Position numbers and translations under genes: made by a program. From Sisyra terminalis (Eukaryota > Arthropoda > Insecta > Neuroptera > Sisyridae), in NCBI GenBank assembly GCA_958496175.1, contig OY292274.1:8370001-8434000 (forward strand): 64,000 bases of DNA. The letters are read 5' to 3'. Positions 12,641 to 25,600 of this stretch are shown in pieces. The notes below the pieces were generated by a model. It searched no databases, was not told where the DNA came from, and was given only the letters and a program-made list of their open reading frames with translations. How positions within the stretch are numbered: position 1 is the stretch's first letter; every line of letters begins with the position of its first letter.

Positions 12641-14077
12641 TTTTTTTTTATTTTTTGGTTGTTTTATGGTTGTAAATAGACCCTTAGATTTGCTCAATAT
12701 TGAAATATTAACAAAAAAATAATAATAATAGTAGTACTAATAATAATAATAGTAATACAACTTTAAGTAAATGCGTTTTTAAAACCGTGCATACATAAAA
12801 TCCTGTATTTGATGAAATTTTAATTTCGATGTATTCCTTATAAGAAGTAGACATTTGATGAGAATTTTTTTTTTAAAATTCCTACACTAAAATAGTTAAA
12901 GGGGGTGACTAAGTTTGTATGAGAAAATGTAGAGTTAATCAACAATCGAAATTTTGAATTTAATAAGTGTAATAAATAAATAATTAATTAATTATAAGTT
13001 TCTGTTTTTGTTATATCATTTTAATAACAACATTTAAATAACGTAATTTCACTAAATTAGTATGAAAGTTTATGTAGTACTTATTTTAACAAAGCGATTT
13101 TTAATTTTTGTTTGTTTTTCAACAATCAAACTTTTTAAAATCTAATTTTTATCAACCAATGATTGTGACCTGGAGCAATTATTTATTCTGCTGTAAAACA
13201 TTAACGCAGCAATTTTTTGTCATATATTTCATTATCAAACAAAATATAAAATTTTCCAAACTAACTTTTCTTCGGTATTTAGAAAAATTTGAAAATCAAT
13301 TACTGTTATTGAAAATAAATAAAATATTCGAATTTCCTTCCACGCTTTCTATCTCTTTCCAACAATTTTGTATGTACAACGTCAAAATGTGCGATATCGA
13401 ATTGCTTTTTAGTGATGATAATCAAAATAAAGGTCATAATTTTTTTCGTTTTGCATTGTATTTTCAAATATAAATGCATGTTTGTATCGATGAAATTTGG
13501 AAAATGTTTTTCTTATACGATGCAGATATATAATAAGAAAGGGTTTTTGATAATTCCTCCACGAAAAAAGTGAAAAATGGTGGCAAAATTTGTACGGCAT
13601 AACGTCTATTAAACAATCGAAATTTCAAATTTAATTATCAAAGTATGTTCGTTATAGACGAAACGTTTTATCACTTAAAATAAAACAATATTGGTTTATT
13701 ATTAGATTCAAAAACGAAGGATCAGCTTAAAAATATAAACTCTAATATATATACATATCTGAAAAAGGTTAAGTTCATAAGTGAGCTTTAAGTTTTTTGG
13801 CTTTCATATAATACATTAGTGCGTGAATATCGAGTAACGAGCAATTTGGCCAACTAAAAGAAAATGGTTTAATTATATAGTTGAAATTCAGATATTTTGA
13901 TAATAAGTGCATAGATACACAATGGCTATACTTGATTATGGAGGAACTGGGTTTCGTGCAATTGAACAAATTTTAATTTCGCGGTAGTTTTGTACATTGC
14001 AGTAGTGAATTAGTTTCGAGAAAAGGGTTCATTCGAGAGTCGAGACAATGAAATGGGATTTTTACTAATATTCTAAA

Positions 14078-15818
14078 CTAGCTGATCCCCGCAACTTCGT
14101 CTGCGTAACGTAGGTGTAGATTATATTTTCTTTTTAGAATTGCTATTTGTAGTGGTCTGTGAAAATTTTTATTTTTCTTAAAACACTATTTTGTCAACTT
14201 TAAAAAGACACATTTAATAAACTGTTACTTAAAATAAAATAGTTGTATATAATGATCAATTAATTTCAAAAAATATTTATAAATATTTAAGAAGAGTATG
14301 TTCAGTTGCGTATACCGTCGGTAGGCATACCTACCGTGAACCAAATAATCCATAAATCAATCAGTATCTATACATAAATAAAAAATATCGTCAAGTCCAA
14401 TAAAGTCGGTCTAAATTATGACTAAAAAAAGTCGAAAGTTATCAAAATACTTGCGTCAAAATAACAGAAGTTAAGAGTCTAAATTTTTGAATATTAGTTG
14501 GAATCCCATCTCATTGTTTCGATTCCCGAACCTTTTTCCAAAAAACAATTTTGTAAAAAAAAGTCTCATGAAAGATAAGAACCCTCGTCTCTTTTATTGT
14601 GAGCATAAGAATGTCAGATACGTAAGCGAATGCGCTATGAACCTATAATTAATCCCAAAGTATATATAAAAGAGCTTTTATAGCAAATACCATAGAGACG
14701 GTTTTTAATTTTTGTTTGTTTTTCAACAATCAAACTTTTTAAAATCTAATTTTTATGAACCAATGATTGTGAACTGGAGCAATTATATATTCTGCAGAAA
14801 AGCATTATGGAAGCAATTTTTTGTCATATTTCATTATCATCAATAAATATATATATATATATATATACATCTTCTATGCTAACTCTTCTTTGGTATTTAG
14901 AACAGTTTGAAAACCAATTGTTGTTATATGACAAAAAATTGCTTCCATAATGCTTTTTAGCAGAATATATAATTGCTCCAGTTCACAATCATTGGTTCAT
15001 AAAAATTAGATTTTAAAAAGTTTGATTGTTGAAAAACAAACAAAAATTAAAAACCGCCTCTATGGTATTTGGTATAAGTACCTACTACCTAAACTTTCAT
15101 ACTAATCAAGTGAAATGACGTTATTTAAAACGCTGTAGTTAAAATGATATATCAAAAACAGAAACTTATTATTAATTAATTATTTATTTATTAATTACAC
15201 TTAGTAAATTCAAAATTTCGATTGTTGATTAACTCTACATTTTCTCAAAGAAACTTAATCACCCCAATTCACTCTTTTAGGGTAGGAATTTTCCAAAAAA
15301 ATCTTTTCATATGCCTACTTCTTATAAGGAATACACCGAATATTAAAATTTCATCTGGCAGAGGAAATATATAATTACACGATGTTATGTTTGCACGGTT
15401 TTAAAAACGTATTTACTGTAAGCTTTATTAATATAATTATTTTTTTACTACTACTGTTACTTTTTCGTTAATATTTCCTTATTGAGCAACCCTAAGGATA
15501 TATTTTCAACAATTTTGTAAAAAAAAAAAGGTTACTCTAGGATTCGAACCCACGTCTCTAGTATTGTGAGCATTATACTATCAGATACGTAAGCGAATGT
15601 TCTATTACCGTATAATTTTATTAAGTGTTTATTAAGTATAAAAACATTTACATTTCAAAAAGGCACGTCCCACGGGAACGACGGGAACGGGGTAAAAAGT
15701 ATCCTATGTACTTCCCCTAGTTCTTAGCTACCTCACTACTAATTTTCAGTCAAATCGGTTCAGCCGTTCTTGAGTTAGAAATAGTGTAACTAACACAACT
15801 TTCTTTTATATATATAGA
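14078..15818 (-). mobile_element. Non-autonomous Helitron B nested in Helitron A
   Basis: Read on the minus strand it starts TCTATATATATAAAAGAAAG and ends GCGGGGATCAGCTAG. It sits between A and T of Helitron A, so the insertion order is LINE, Helitron A, Helitron B. It contains an internal inverted repeat (about 14690-14825 with 14930-15075) and two tRNA-like modules. Confidence 0.85.
15535..15605 (-). repeat. tRNA-like module in Helitron B (perfect B box)
   Basis: The minus strand contains GGTTCGAATCC, an exact pol III B box, within GTGGGTTCGAATCCTAG. The D-arm-like part is GAACATTCGCTTACGTATCT. A more decayed copy lies at about 14570-14640, where the B box is lost. Confidence 0.6.
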
Positions 15819-16248
15819 TATCTAGGCGAGTGTTTTGATAACTTTTGACTGTTTGAAGTTATAATTATGACTGACTGTATGGAACTTAACGATAGTTTTT
15901 TATTTATGTATAGATGCTGATTGATTTACGGATTAATTGGTTCACGGTAGGTATACCTTCCGTAGGTATACGGTTTTTTTAGGTACCTACTTTTTAGTTA
16001 TTTATAATTATTTTTTGAAAATTAATTGATCATTATATGCAACTAGGTACTTTATTCTAAGTAACAGTTTATTAAATGTGTATTTTTAAAGTTGACAAAA
16101 TAGTGTTTTTAAGTTTGATTATGTTTTTCGTAAAAGAAATAAGAAATATAAAAATAAAAATTTTCATATACTACTACAAATAGCAAATGTAAAAAGAAAA
16201 TATAATCTACACCTATGTTACGCAGACGAAGTCGCGGGGATCAGCTAG

Positions 16249-17402
16249 TAGACCCATAAGTTTACTTCCTCTATTTTCCAAAATTTTTGAAAGACTACTT
16301 TTAAAAAGAATTTCCCCTATACTTGAGAATCATAGTCATTCCATCTCACCAAATCGGTTTCAGACCGTTTCACTCTACAACTCAGCAATGTCTCAGGGTC
16401 GTTGATGAAAACTCTGGAGCTCTTGAAAGAAAACAATACTGCCAAGGTGTGTTTCTGGATTTCACACAGGCATTCGATCGGGTATGGCATCCAGGACTTT
16501 TATAGATTTTTTTTTACCATCCCAATAATTCCTCATCCTCAAATCGTATCTTTCCGACCGCTTTTTCAGAGTGAGATGTGGATCAGAAGTCTCTACATTC
16601 AAACACATCCTAGCCGGGGTCCCTCAGGGTAGCATATTGGGACCCATCCTTTACACCATATACACATCGGATTTTCCAATTCATCCTCACACAATGATAT
16701 CCACCTACGCAGATGATACTGCAATACTTGCCACCGATCCGAATCCGTTCCGAGCCACCAATAAAATGTAGCAACACCTCGACCTTATTATCAATTGGTA
16801 CCAGAAATGGAAAGTAAAAATTAACAAAAATAAATTTGTCAATGTAACATTTACCTTAAATAGACAAAAATATCCACCGCTAGTATATGGCAATGAATTA
16901 TTACCAATATCCACAGAAGTTCGCTATCTATGGTTTTACCTAGATAGTCGTCTTACGTGGAATCCACACACAAGACTGAAACGACAAGACCTCAACAGAC
17001 ACTTTGGACTACTACGAAAACTTTTAGGACATCAATCTTCCATAAACGTACAGACAAAATTAATAATTTACAAAACTCTTATTAGACCTATTTTAACTTA
17101 TGGAATAGAATTGTAGGGCTCCGTAAAACCTTCTATTATTAAGCGTATTCAAGCTTTTCAGTCAAAAGTTCTTCGAAAAATTCTCAACGCTCCATATTAT
17201 GTCACAAATGAAGTAATTCACAAAGACCTTAACGTCCCTTATATTTCCAAACTGATCTCTGATAGATTCATTAGATTCCACGATAAACTATTCTCCCATT
17301 CTAATCCAGAAGTGCAAATTCTCTCCTCTACTCAACACCCAAAAAATCCTCCTCGTCGCTTAAAGCGTCGGTGGTCGAGAGATCACCTTCCAAATTCCTA
17401 GA
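16249..17402 (+). pseudogene. Jockey-like LINE ORF2, catalytic RT core and C terminus
   Basis: The sequence resumes RPISLLPLFSKIFERLLLKR, then QIGFRPFHSTTQQC, FLDFTQAFDRVWHPGLL (first catalytic Asp region), VPQGSILGPILYTIYTSD and YADDTAILAT (the catalytic F/YADD box). It continues through RYLWFYLDSRLTWNPH to the C-terminal LRKILNAPYYVTNE and ends SRDHLPNS-stop. Frameshifts near 16505 and 16560 and in-frame stops at about 16769 and 17115 make it inactive. Confidence 0.88.
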
Positions 17403-17579
17403 GAGTACCAGTGCTGGCTGGAGCCTCTCATCAAGAAATCAATATATTTTATTTGACCTTTGAATTGTCTCAGTTCAAGACTCTTATAGTATTTTAAATA
17501 ATAACTTATTTGCTAAATGTATTATATGGGTATACAGATTGCAAATAAAATTTAATAAAGAAAAAAATTAAAGATTTTG

Positions 17580-17956
17580 CATGTATTAAAAAATAACTTT
17601 AATATTGATTCGTTAACTTATACATCTGCCTTTGGTAGAAAACTCAAATTATAGCAGGACACTGTATAGTTTCGACTAGTAGAATACTGAAAGCTCAAAA
17701 TTTACCATTATTACTATTAAATATCTTAAGTTTTATTCGTCTAACGATGAACTGTTAGTTTTACCATATCTGAAATACATAAAGTTTGTAATCATCACAA
17801 TCCCTAGGATACTTACGCCCATCAAGTTAGCACTTCATTTTTGGAATTAGGAAAAAATAGCAGCGAAATATTTATTTATTATTAACAAGCAAAGAATTCA
17901 GTAACTCTTATTCTTTCCCATAAAGATGAATAAGAAAGGTTAAGGATCTATAAATC
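17580..17956. other. AT-rich spacer
   Basis: Nothing recognisable between the two LINEs. Confidence 0.5.
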
Positions 17957-18054
17957 AAATATCTATTTTTTTCCCTTTGTTCTGGGGGCCTCTCCTGAGA
18001 GTTCCTCTGCCCTGCATCCTAAAAGGAATATTGCACCCCAGTTTGTTTTCAGTT

Positions 18055-18363
18055 TCAGTTGGCCAGGTCTGCTTCTGATATGAATCTTAACAGACAGTCA
18101 ACTGGACCTCTGTGTATGTTTCCCAGCACATGTCCGGGTGGACCAAGCGAGTTGAGACGACTTTGAGTCATGGCTGGGCAGTCAAATAGTACGTGGGAGG
18201 CAGTTTCATCTTCCACGCCACATTTCCTGCAAGCTGCTGACTCTGTGTTCTTCCCTATAGTTTGGAGATGTTTCCTCAAATTGCAGTGTCCTGTTAATAG
18301 GCCCACCAGCGTTTTGATGTCATTCCTTCTTAGATTTAGAAGTCTTTTGTTATGTTCTTTCAA
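18055..18363 (-). pseudogene. LINE C-terminal Cys/His knuckle
   Basis: The frame reads LLTGHCNLRKHLQTIG and then a zinc-knuckle-like CRKCG...ETASHVLFDC, as at the C terminus of many RNase H LINE proteins. It ends SEADLAN-stop. It is separated from the RNase H frame by a break near 18400. Confidence 0.82.
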
Positions 18364-18450
18364 AGGTTTCTTTATTATGACCTTTGAGAACTTGCCTCCT
18401 GCATAGTTACTCCAGGATTTATTTGTTCATTCTGCGTCCACTCGGCTATT

Positions 18451-19164
18451 CTACTCAGTGTTATGCACTTTGGTAGGCCTATAGCCGGCTCTGGACCCAT
18501 GAATTGGACATTCTTGAATCCGCCTTTGCGAGTTCGTCTGCCTCTTCGTTGCCTTTGATACCAGAGTGCCTCTGTTGGATGTCGCCAACTGGGTGAGGAG
18601 TGATTTACATTCCCAGACCAGCTTAGAGCTAGTCTGGTAATTTTCGATCGCTTTAATTGCGGCTTGGCTGTCTGAGAAGATTCTTATATTTTTATTATGA
18701 TAATTTCTTCTCATATTTTCTTCAAGACAGATTATTATGGCATAGACTTCTGCTTGGAATACTCTAGGCATTTTACCAAGGCCTACAAATATTCGTTTTC
18801 TGGGATTTGCCCTCCATATTCCAGCGCCTATGCCATCATTTGTCTTTGATCCGTCAGTGAACCATACTATGTCACTTGGAATTATTTTGTTTTTCTTGTA
18901 CCAGTTGTCTCTTTGACTTATCTCGATCTCGAAAAGCATTTCAAAATTAAATTTGTTTTTAATGTAGTCTTGAATCATCCAGAAGTTCGGATGGTCAGTT
19001 TCATTGTTAATTCTGGCGTGTCCGAAGTCTGGTTTTTTGGGTTTCCAGCTATTCTTGAGATGCAGTCTGTATGATCCCTTCCTTGCTACCCCTTTGATAA
19101 AGATTCTCAGGGGGGGGGGCAAGTTCAGAATGATTTCCAGGGCTGCTGTTGAAGTGTTTCCCAT
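18451..19164 (-). pseudogene. LINE RNase H domain
   Basis: The RNase H catalytic residues are visible in WFTDGSKTNDG (D), RVFQAEVYAI (E) and FSDSQAAIKAIE (D). The final D/H region is disrupted by a frameshift after LTQLATSN. A plus-strand open frame over the 5' end is a shadow. Confidence 0.85.
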
Positions 19165-19355
19165 AGCTCCAGTAATGCCAAGACAGGCCTACCTTTGTAT
19201 GGTTTCCAGTCTTCTATGTGCTGTTGTATGTTCTACTTTTGGCCACCAAACGGTAGCACCGTAGGTTAGTGTTGGTTTAATTATTATGGTTTAGAGCCCC
19301 CATACCATTCTTGGTTTTAAGCCCCAGGTTTTGCCAAAGGCACACCTGCACATAT

Positions 19356-20050
19356 TCATGCATTTTTCCATGTGCATGTCCAGGTAAGCGTCTGGTCTAA
19401 AGTGATTCCCAAATATTTTACTTCCTTTTGTGTCACAAGTATTTTACCGAAGAGTTTTAGTCTTATTTTATCTTCTTTGATTCTTTTCCTCGTGAAGGGG
19501 ATCAGAGAAGTCTTTTTTGGGTTGACGAAAAGGTTTTCCACTTTACACCAGTTTTCTATGATTTTTAGTGCGTTTTGCATTACTTCAACCGTACTTAAAT
19601 ACTTGCCCTGTATGATAACGACAATGTCATCAGCATACCCCTGGGCAAAGTATCTTTGTTCGTTTAGTTGATGAAGCAGTGGATCCACTACTAGGTTCCA
19701 CAGAGTAGGTGAAAGCGCACCTCTCTGCGGGCAGCCTTTTGTGGCCTTTATTTCCACTACCTCATCGCACAAGTTTGCTTGTATCACCCTGCTTGTGAGC
19801 ATGTTGTAGATCCAACTGCAGATTATTGGATAAACCCCTCTTTCATTAGCAGCCTTAATGATAGACAGAAAGGATGCGTTGTCAAACGCTCCTTCTATAT
19901 CAAGGAACCCCCCTAGGGCTATTTCCTTGTTGTTTCAACTATCCTCCTAGCTGAGACAGATGAGACGATAGGATTTTGGTTCCCCATAATCTCTTTTCCC
20001 CGCTTTTGGTATGAAAACCACTCTGGTAGTGTTCCATTCCTGAGGTACAT
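19356..20050 (-). pseudogene. LINE reverse transcriptase fragment
   Basis: In order on the minus strand: RVVFIPKAGKRDY and KSYRLICLS (frameshifted), GGFLDIEGAFDNASF (first catalytic Asp), GCPQRGALSPTLWNLVVDPL, GYADDIVVIIQG (YADD box) and KEVKYLGITLDQTLTW. The main frame 19356-19802 is intact only from residue MLTSRVIQ onward. A frame break lies near 19930 and another near 19350. Confidence 0.85.
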
Positions 20051-20077
20051 ATTCGAGGGCTAATATCTAAATATCTA

Positions 20078-20787
20078 ATTGAGTACGTATTTAATTTAGT
20101 ACCTACTTACGTAATTTAGTACTTAAAGTATTCAAACGCAACACACAAAACAAAATAAAAAATAAAGAAATACTTGAGCACATTGGATACATTGTTCTTG
20201 GGAAATTTTCTTTGTGGTAAAAAAATCAAATTAAAAGTTTTCTCCTTCACTAGTTTAATTCTTTTAATTGCGAACGTTACATCATTATAATTGGATGCTC
20301 TAATAAAATAACTTTAATGCATTTGTCTCCATTTTATGCTCCAATTCTTCATCATTTGCCCCTTGTCTATTACAGGATTCAAACATTGTTACTGTTACGT
20401 CAAAGGATTAACGTCATTTGTTGCGACAAACGTGTGTGACAAAGAAACGAATCGCATTAAATGTGAAGATAACGAAATGTTACTACTTCGCACTTGACTG
20501 CATTTGTTTTAACGACTTTACGTTTTCGATTATCTCCTTTTCTTATTGTTAAATTTTTCTTTGCAATTAAGCAAGTGATGCTGAAGCAGTTGGAGAATCG
20601 AATGTATTTTTTAAATTATGTATGGATTTGAAGTGTACCATATATCAAAAATTGAAACGGCATTTCCTTAAATCTTAAAAATTCTTCCCCCCTGTATTTA
20701 AATTAGTTTTGTTAGTTCTAGTTCTAATAAGTTAATTCTTTTTATGATCCAGAATATTCGAGCCAAAAATCGATTTTATTTTAATGA
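20078..20787. other. Intergenic sequence
   Basis: No gene seen. Confidence 0.5.
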
Positions 20788-22214
20788 TTAGCTGATCCCC
20801 GTGACTGCGTCTACGTAACGTAGGTGTAGATTATAATTTTTTTTTAGATTTGCTATTTGTAGTGGTAAATGAAATTTTTTATTTTTCATATTTCTTTTAC
20901 GAAACATAATCAAAATTAAAAACACTATGTTGTCGACTTTAAAAAGACACATTTAATTTACTGTCGCTTAGAATAAAATAGTTGTATATAATAATAAATT
21001 TATTTTCAAAAAATTTTTATAAATATAACAAAAGAGTATGTCTACTGTATATACCTACGGTAGGTATACCTACCGTGAACCAAATAATTCATAAATCAAT
21101 CAGTATCTATGCATAAAAAAAATTTAGTCAAGTTCAATAAAGTCGGTTTTAATTATGACTTAAAATTGTAAAAAGTTATCAAAACACTCGCGTCAAAATA
21201 ACAGAGGTAAAGGGTCTAGCTTAAGATTATTAGTATAAATCCCATTTCATTGTCACGACTCCCGAATGAACCTTTTTCTCAAAACTATTACACTACTGCA
21301 ATGTACAAAACTACCGCGAAATTAAAATTTATTCATTTGCACGAAACCCAGTTCCTCCATAATCAAGTATAACCATTGTGTATCTATGCACTTATTATTA
21401 AAATATCTGAATTTCAACTATATAATTAAACCATTTTCTTTAAGTTCGCCGAATTTCTCACTACTCGATATTCGCTCACTTACGTATTTATTTGTGAATA
21501 CGTATTTCGGATTTTCAGGTTTACAATATGTGAACGCCAAAATATGCACGGTCTTAAAAACGTATTTATTTTAAGTTTTATTACTATTATTACTACTACT
21601 ACTATTACTTTTTTTCGTTAATGTTTCCTTATTGAACAACTCTAAGGGTTTATTTACAACAATTTTGTAAAAAATAAGTTTACTGTGAGATTCGAACCCA
21701 CGTCTTCTTAATTAGGAGTATCAGAATGTCAGATATGTAAGCCATTACGCTATTTACATCTACTATGTGTTTTATATATATAAACGTTTTTATTTCAAAG
21801 AGGCAATTTTTTAGGCTTTCAATTGAATTCACTGTGCTTTTTATCAGTTCAACTAAAAATATTTTTACTGATTATTTTTTAACTGTTAATCACCTTTCCA
21901 ATTATATATAAATCATCTGTCTAAAGTAAAAATTTCTGGTTTCATCCCTAGGGAATACCTTCCTTTATTATTTTTAAGGGATGATAAGTAGTCTATAGTA
22001 TGTGGGAAATTGTGTTGTATCTTAATACCAAATTTCATTAAATTCGGTTGTTCCGTTCTTTAGCTAAATCGGGACAAACAGGCAGACAGACAGAAAAAAA
22101 TTTTAAAAATGTTATATTCCAAATAAGGGCCTCTTGAAACAAATATTAACCCTAAAGTTGAGTTCAAAATCGAAATGTACAGACAGACGTAAGAATTTTA
22201 TATATTAGTATAGA
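20788..22214 (-). mobile_element. Non-autonomous Helitron F
   Basis: On the minus strand it starts TCTATACTAATATATAAAAT and ends GGGGATCAGCTAA, with A/T flanks. CTAA still fits the CTRR rule. It is the closest relative of Helitron A in its 5' region (CCGATTTAGCTAAAGAACGG) and carries the best tRNA-like module. Confidence 0.82.
21680..21760 (-). repeat. tRNA-like module with both A and B boxes
   Basis: The minus strand has TAGCGTAATGG (21742-21752), which fits the A-box consensus TRGYNNARNGG at every position, and GGTTCGAATCT (21688-21698), a one-mismatch B box. The T-stem GTGGG/CTCAC pairs, with one G-T wobble. A clear anticodon arm is not obvious. It lies in Helitron F. Confidence 0.65.
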
Positions 22215-22460
22215 TAATAATCCGATAATATTTTTTCCATATATTTTGTTTGTTATTTTCTGTAACTCTGAAGTTTTCAACTGTCGTCTTCGGTAGTTAA
22301 TTGTTGATTTTTAAAGTTAGTTTAAAAACAAATGAAATATAAAAATCTATACTTGTAATATGTATTGGATTCACGCTGAATTACATTAAATTGCATAACG
22401 TAAAGATGATCAATGATCATTTAATTTATTTACTAAAAAAAAAACATTTTTCATATTGCA

Positions 22461-22675
22461 GGTTTGATCGATTGTCGATATTGTCCAATCGAAAGGTTAC
22501 GATGGGTCGTAATCGAGTTGAACGAGACAGTTTAAATAGTGATAAAGACAGTAGTTCGGGAACGGGAAGTCAAGAATGTCCTGAGTCATCCCGAATTATT
22601 CTCGATCCCAATATTGCTGAGTACGGAAAGCCGGGATATCCGTTTCCTTTAGTGCTTCGGCTACGTGTTTTGCAA
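22461..22675 (+). CDS. Tetraspan gene exon 1 (5' UTR 22461-22501, coding from 22502)
   Basis: Acceptor TATTGCAG sits just before 22461, so at least one non-coding exon lies further upstream and was not found. The coding part is 58 codons, ends GLN in phase 0 and is followed by a consensus donor GTAAGT. The encoded tail is hydrophilic (DSLNSDKDSSSGTGSQ) and leads into the first membrane segment. Confidence 0.82.
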
Positions 22676-25600
22676 GTAAGTGTCAAGAAATTTATTTAAA
22701 AAAGTGGAAAATTACTCCCATTTCCCTTTTTGATCGGTTTCATGTCCTTGATGGTGCGATGAATATTTAAATTTTATTCCGCACTAAGTTTTTATAAACC
22801 TTTTACGAAAAGCTTTTAAAACATATTGCACTTGATATATTCTTGAAAATTGTTTTTATGTTCTCGCACGCTTTACATTTTCTTTATTTTGTTAATGCTA
22901 TACTATCTTTTCATAAAAAAAGGTTTCTTCTACGAAATATAATTATCTTCCGAAACAATTTTTGTTAAAATTTTTTATAACCCTAGTAACATATCTCCTC
23001 AAGTTTATGATGCTAAATATAAACCCTGTTTTCCTTAATCTAGTTATAATTTTGCATACAATTTTTTTTTTGAAAAATTAATAATCGAAAACAAGTATAA
23101 ACCCATTTTAAGTTTTAATGAATTCAAAAATTAATCAATGTCAGATTCGTAACAAATGATAAGGATTAAGACTTAGTCAGACTATCGCGATTGAATTTGA
23201 CCTGTTATTTCAAACTTGTAACATAAGAAACTCAATATAATTTCGAAGGAAAATTTTCTTGTATTAAAATAGGTTAATCTCTCGAGATAAGATATTAAAG
23301 CTTTCAAGTTTGTCAGGCTTGGATACTTAAGCTTCAGCTAATTTGATACTCTGAAATTTGGTGCGCTTATAAAATGTGAACAGATGAAAAAAGTTAATTA
23401 AAAATTGTAAATTATCTTACAACAGAAGAAATATAAATGGGATATTACTGGATTATCAAACTTCGCGGTAATTAGATTTGATCTCGTTATTTTTCTTCAT
23501 TTTTAATTCTTCATATTTCTTTATTTCATCTTTATTCGAGTATTCGACGCAAAGTTTCCTCTTATTATCGTTTAGTGAATAATTTTTGTAACAATTATAT
23601 TAGCAAATTTGTTTGATAATAATTCTAGCTGTAGACTCATTTCAATGTTAGTGTAAGTGGGAAGAAAACTATTTTTATAAAAAATTTTTCCACTCTTTAG
23701 CATTTTTAAAGCAAAAAAAGGTTTAACATTGATAAGTATTTTATTTACTTCCGAATCACAATAAATTAATGGATAATAATATATATAAGTCTTTGAGATT
23801 CAATTATTCTGAATTATTACCTGATGATGACAGTCAAAAACTGTCGAAACGCGTCGTAATAAAGAAATTTAATTGAATCTCAAAGACTTATATATATTAT
23901 TATCCATCAAAAAAAGGTGATCACAAAGGCCTTTGTGAACTTCAAATGTAAAAATTAATTTTTAAAAGCAATATATAATGCCTTCGGTTCCATCTTTTTA
24001 ATCATCTCTGAAGTACACCTTTTTTCACAATCGAACGTCAAAATTTAAAGAAATATTAAATAAGTAGCTTAGGATGATTCAAAAAAAAATATTTTTTCTT
24101 GCAAACAGGCTGAAAAGTTTTGTTTTCACCTAAAAAGACATCAGTTAAAATTTCAGCTCTTAATAGTAATATTAAGGTTGTCCTCATCGTATTTTTTTAT
24201 TTCCCATTAGAATAACATGGGAAAAGTTATTTTTACTTCTTCTGATTTTTATACCGTTCAAACGACTATTTAAATAATAAATCTCTCTATGATCTTTATA
24301 GAGAATTAAACGCTCTACATAAAAGGACTGATATCATTTTTTGAACTTTTCAGTCTGTTTGCAAAAAAAAATATTTTTTTTATTTTTTTTGAATCATCCT
24401 AATGTAGCTAGACCTTTAATTTGTATGAATCACCATAACTCTACTGAAATTAATAGTAAGTTCTGCTTAAAAATGAATTAGGATTGTCTTCCGTATATAT
24501 TAAAGCTCTCTAGTTGTCCTATCGAAAAGTATCTATTACTTCACTATGGTAACATTTCATATTGTTTACTAGGGTGTCCGTTTTTTCCCAAATTGATTTT
24601 TTTACAGCGGTCGCCCCCTGAATTTTTTGTTTAAGATATAAAAAAAATTATCCAATACAATTAATCTCTTAATTTCTTGATTAAACCGTGCCGGAATCAT
24701 GTTACTTTTACCATTTAAATAACATGGAATTATTGGACTTTTTACCATTGTTTTTTTTCTCAGAAACAAATGAATGAAAAGATTTAAGGTCAAAATATTA
24801 TGACGTAAAATTTAACGCTCTACAAAAAAGGTCTCTAATGAATTTTCGATTAAATCACTCCATTAAAAGTTATTCAACATTTCACTTGTGCCTAATATAA
24901 ATCTTGCAATATTTTCAACTTTTTGCTCACTTTTACTTTTTTTAACTATAAAATCATTGGAAGAGAAGATAAAAATTATTATCATTAGAGCGCCAGTGAT
25001 TATTTGTGTTAATTTTATGGCTTGAACAGAAAATTATACAAAAAAAAATAATTTATTGACAATTAAAACAGGTGACATAAGATCCGAATTCGCTATAGTC
25101 GTGAAATTAAATTTATCCAGGATAAATTTTCGTACTTTAATCAATATTGTGTACCTACGAAGTGAATTTCATACTAATTAATCAGACTATCGATAAAATT
25201 TCAATTAAAATTCGAATTTTTACCATTTCACCTGACGCCATCTATGAGAAATTTGTAAGAACTTGTAGTCAACAAATTAAATGTTGAATAACTTTTAATG
25301 GAGTGATTTAATCGAAAATTTATTAGAGACCTGTTTTGTAGAGTGTTAAATTTTACATCAGAATAATTTGATCTTAAATCTTTTCATCCATTTGTTCCTG
25401 AGAAAAAAAAATAAAAGTAAATAGTCAAATAATCCCATGTTATTTAAATGGTAAAAGTAACATGATTCCGGCACGGTTTAAGCAAGTAATTAAGAGCTTA
25501 ATTGTATTGGATATTTTTTTTGTATCCAAAACTTAAAATTCAGGGGGCGATTGCTGTAAAAAAATCAATTTGGGAAATAACGGACACCCTTTTGTTTACC

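Larger units (their letters stand above)
12096..16248 (+). mobile_element. Non-autonomous Helitron A inserted in the Jockey-like LINE
   Basis: The 5' end is A/TCTATACTAATAGATAAAA and the 3' end is GGGGATCAGCTAG/T, joined to LINE sequence on both sides without duplication, as expected for Helitrons. Near the 5' end are a (GTCT)n run and a CCGATTT phrase common in this family. A second Helitron (B) interrupts it at 14078-15818. No transposase is encoded, and the open frames at 13108-13969 have no motif. Confidence 0.88.
11490..17579 (+). mobile_element. 5'-truncated Jockey-like LINE, interrupted by Helitrons
   Basis: The LINE spans 11503-12095 and 16249-17566. It is flanked by 13-bp direct repeats ATTAAAGATTTTG (11490-11502 and 17567-17579), a target-site duplication typical of target-primed reverse transcription. 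The 3' end is A-rich (AATAAAATTTAATAAAG). Everything from 12096 to 16248 is inserted Helitron sequence. Removing it restores TCA-TCA-TAT-AGA-CCC-ATA-AGT, the SSYRPIS motif of Jockey-type reverse transcriptases. Confidence 0.88.
17957..20077 (-). mobile_element. 5'-truncated LINE with RNase H domain (I/R1/LOA-type group)
   Basis: The element occupies 17966-20068 between 9-bp direct repeats AAATATCTA (17957-17965 and 20069-20077), with a short A-run at its 3' end. The minus strand encodes, in broken frames, part of reverse transcriptase, an RNase H domain and a C-terminal Cys/His knuckle. That order places it in the RNase H-bearing LINE groups. It is GC-richer than the flanks, which suggests it is relatively recent. 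Confidence 0.85.

Noticed and set aside
13108..13969. Open frames of 60-120 codons within Helitron A
   Set aside because: AT-driven Phe/Ile/Lys-rich composition, no motif, and they lie in a non-coding part shared by several Helitron copies without frame conservation.
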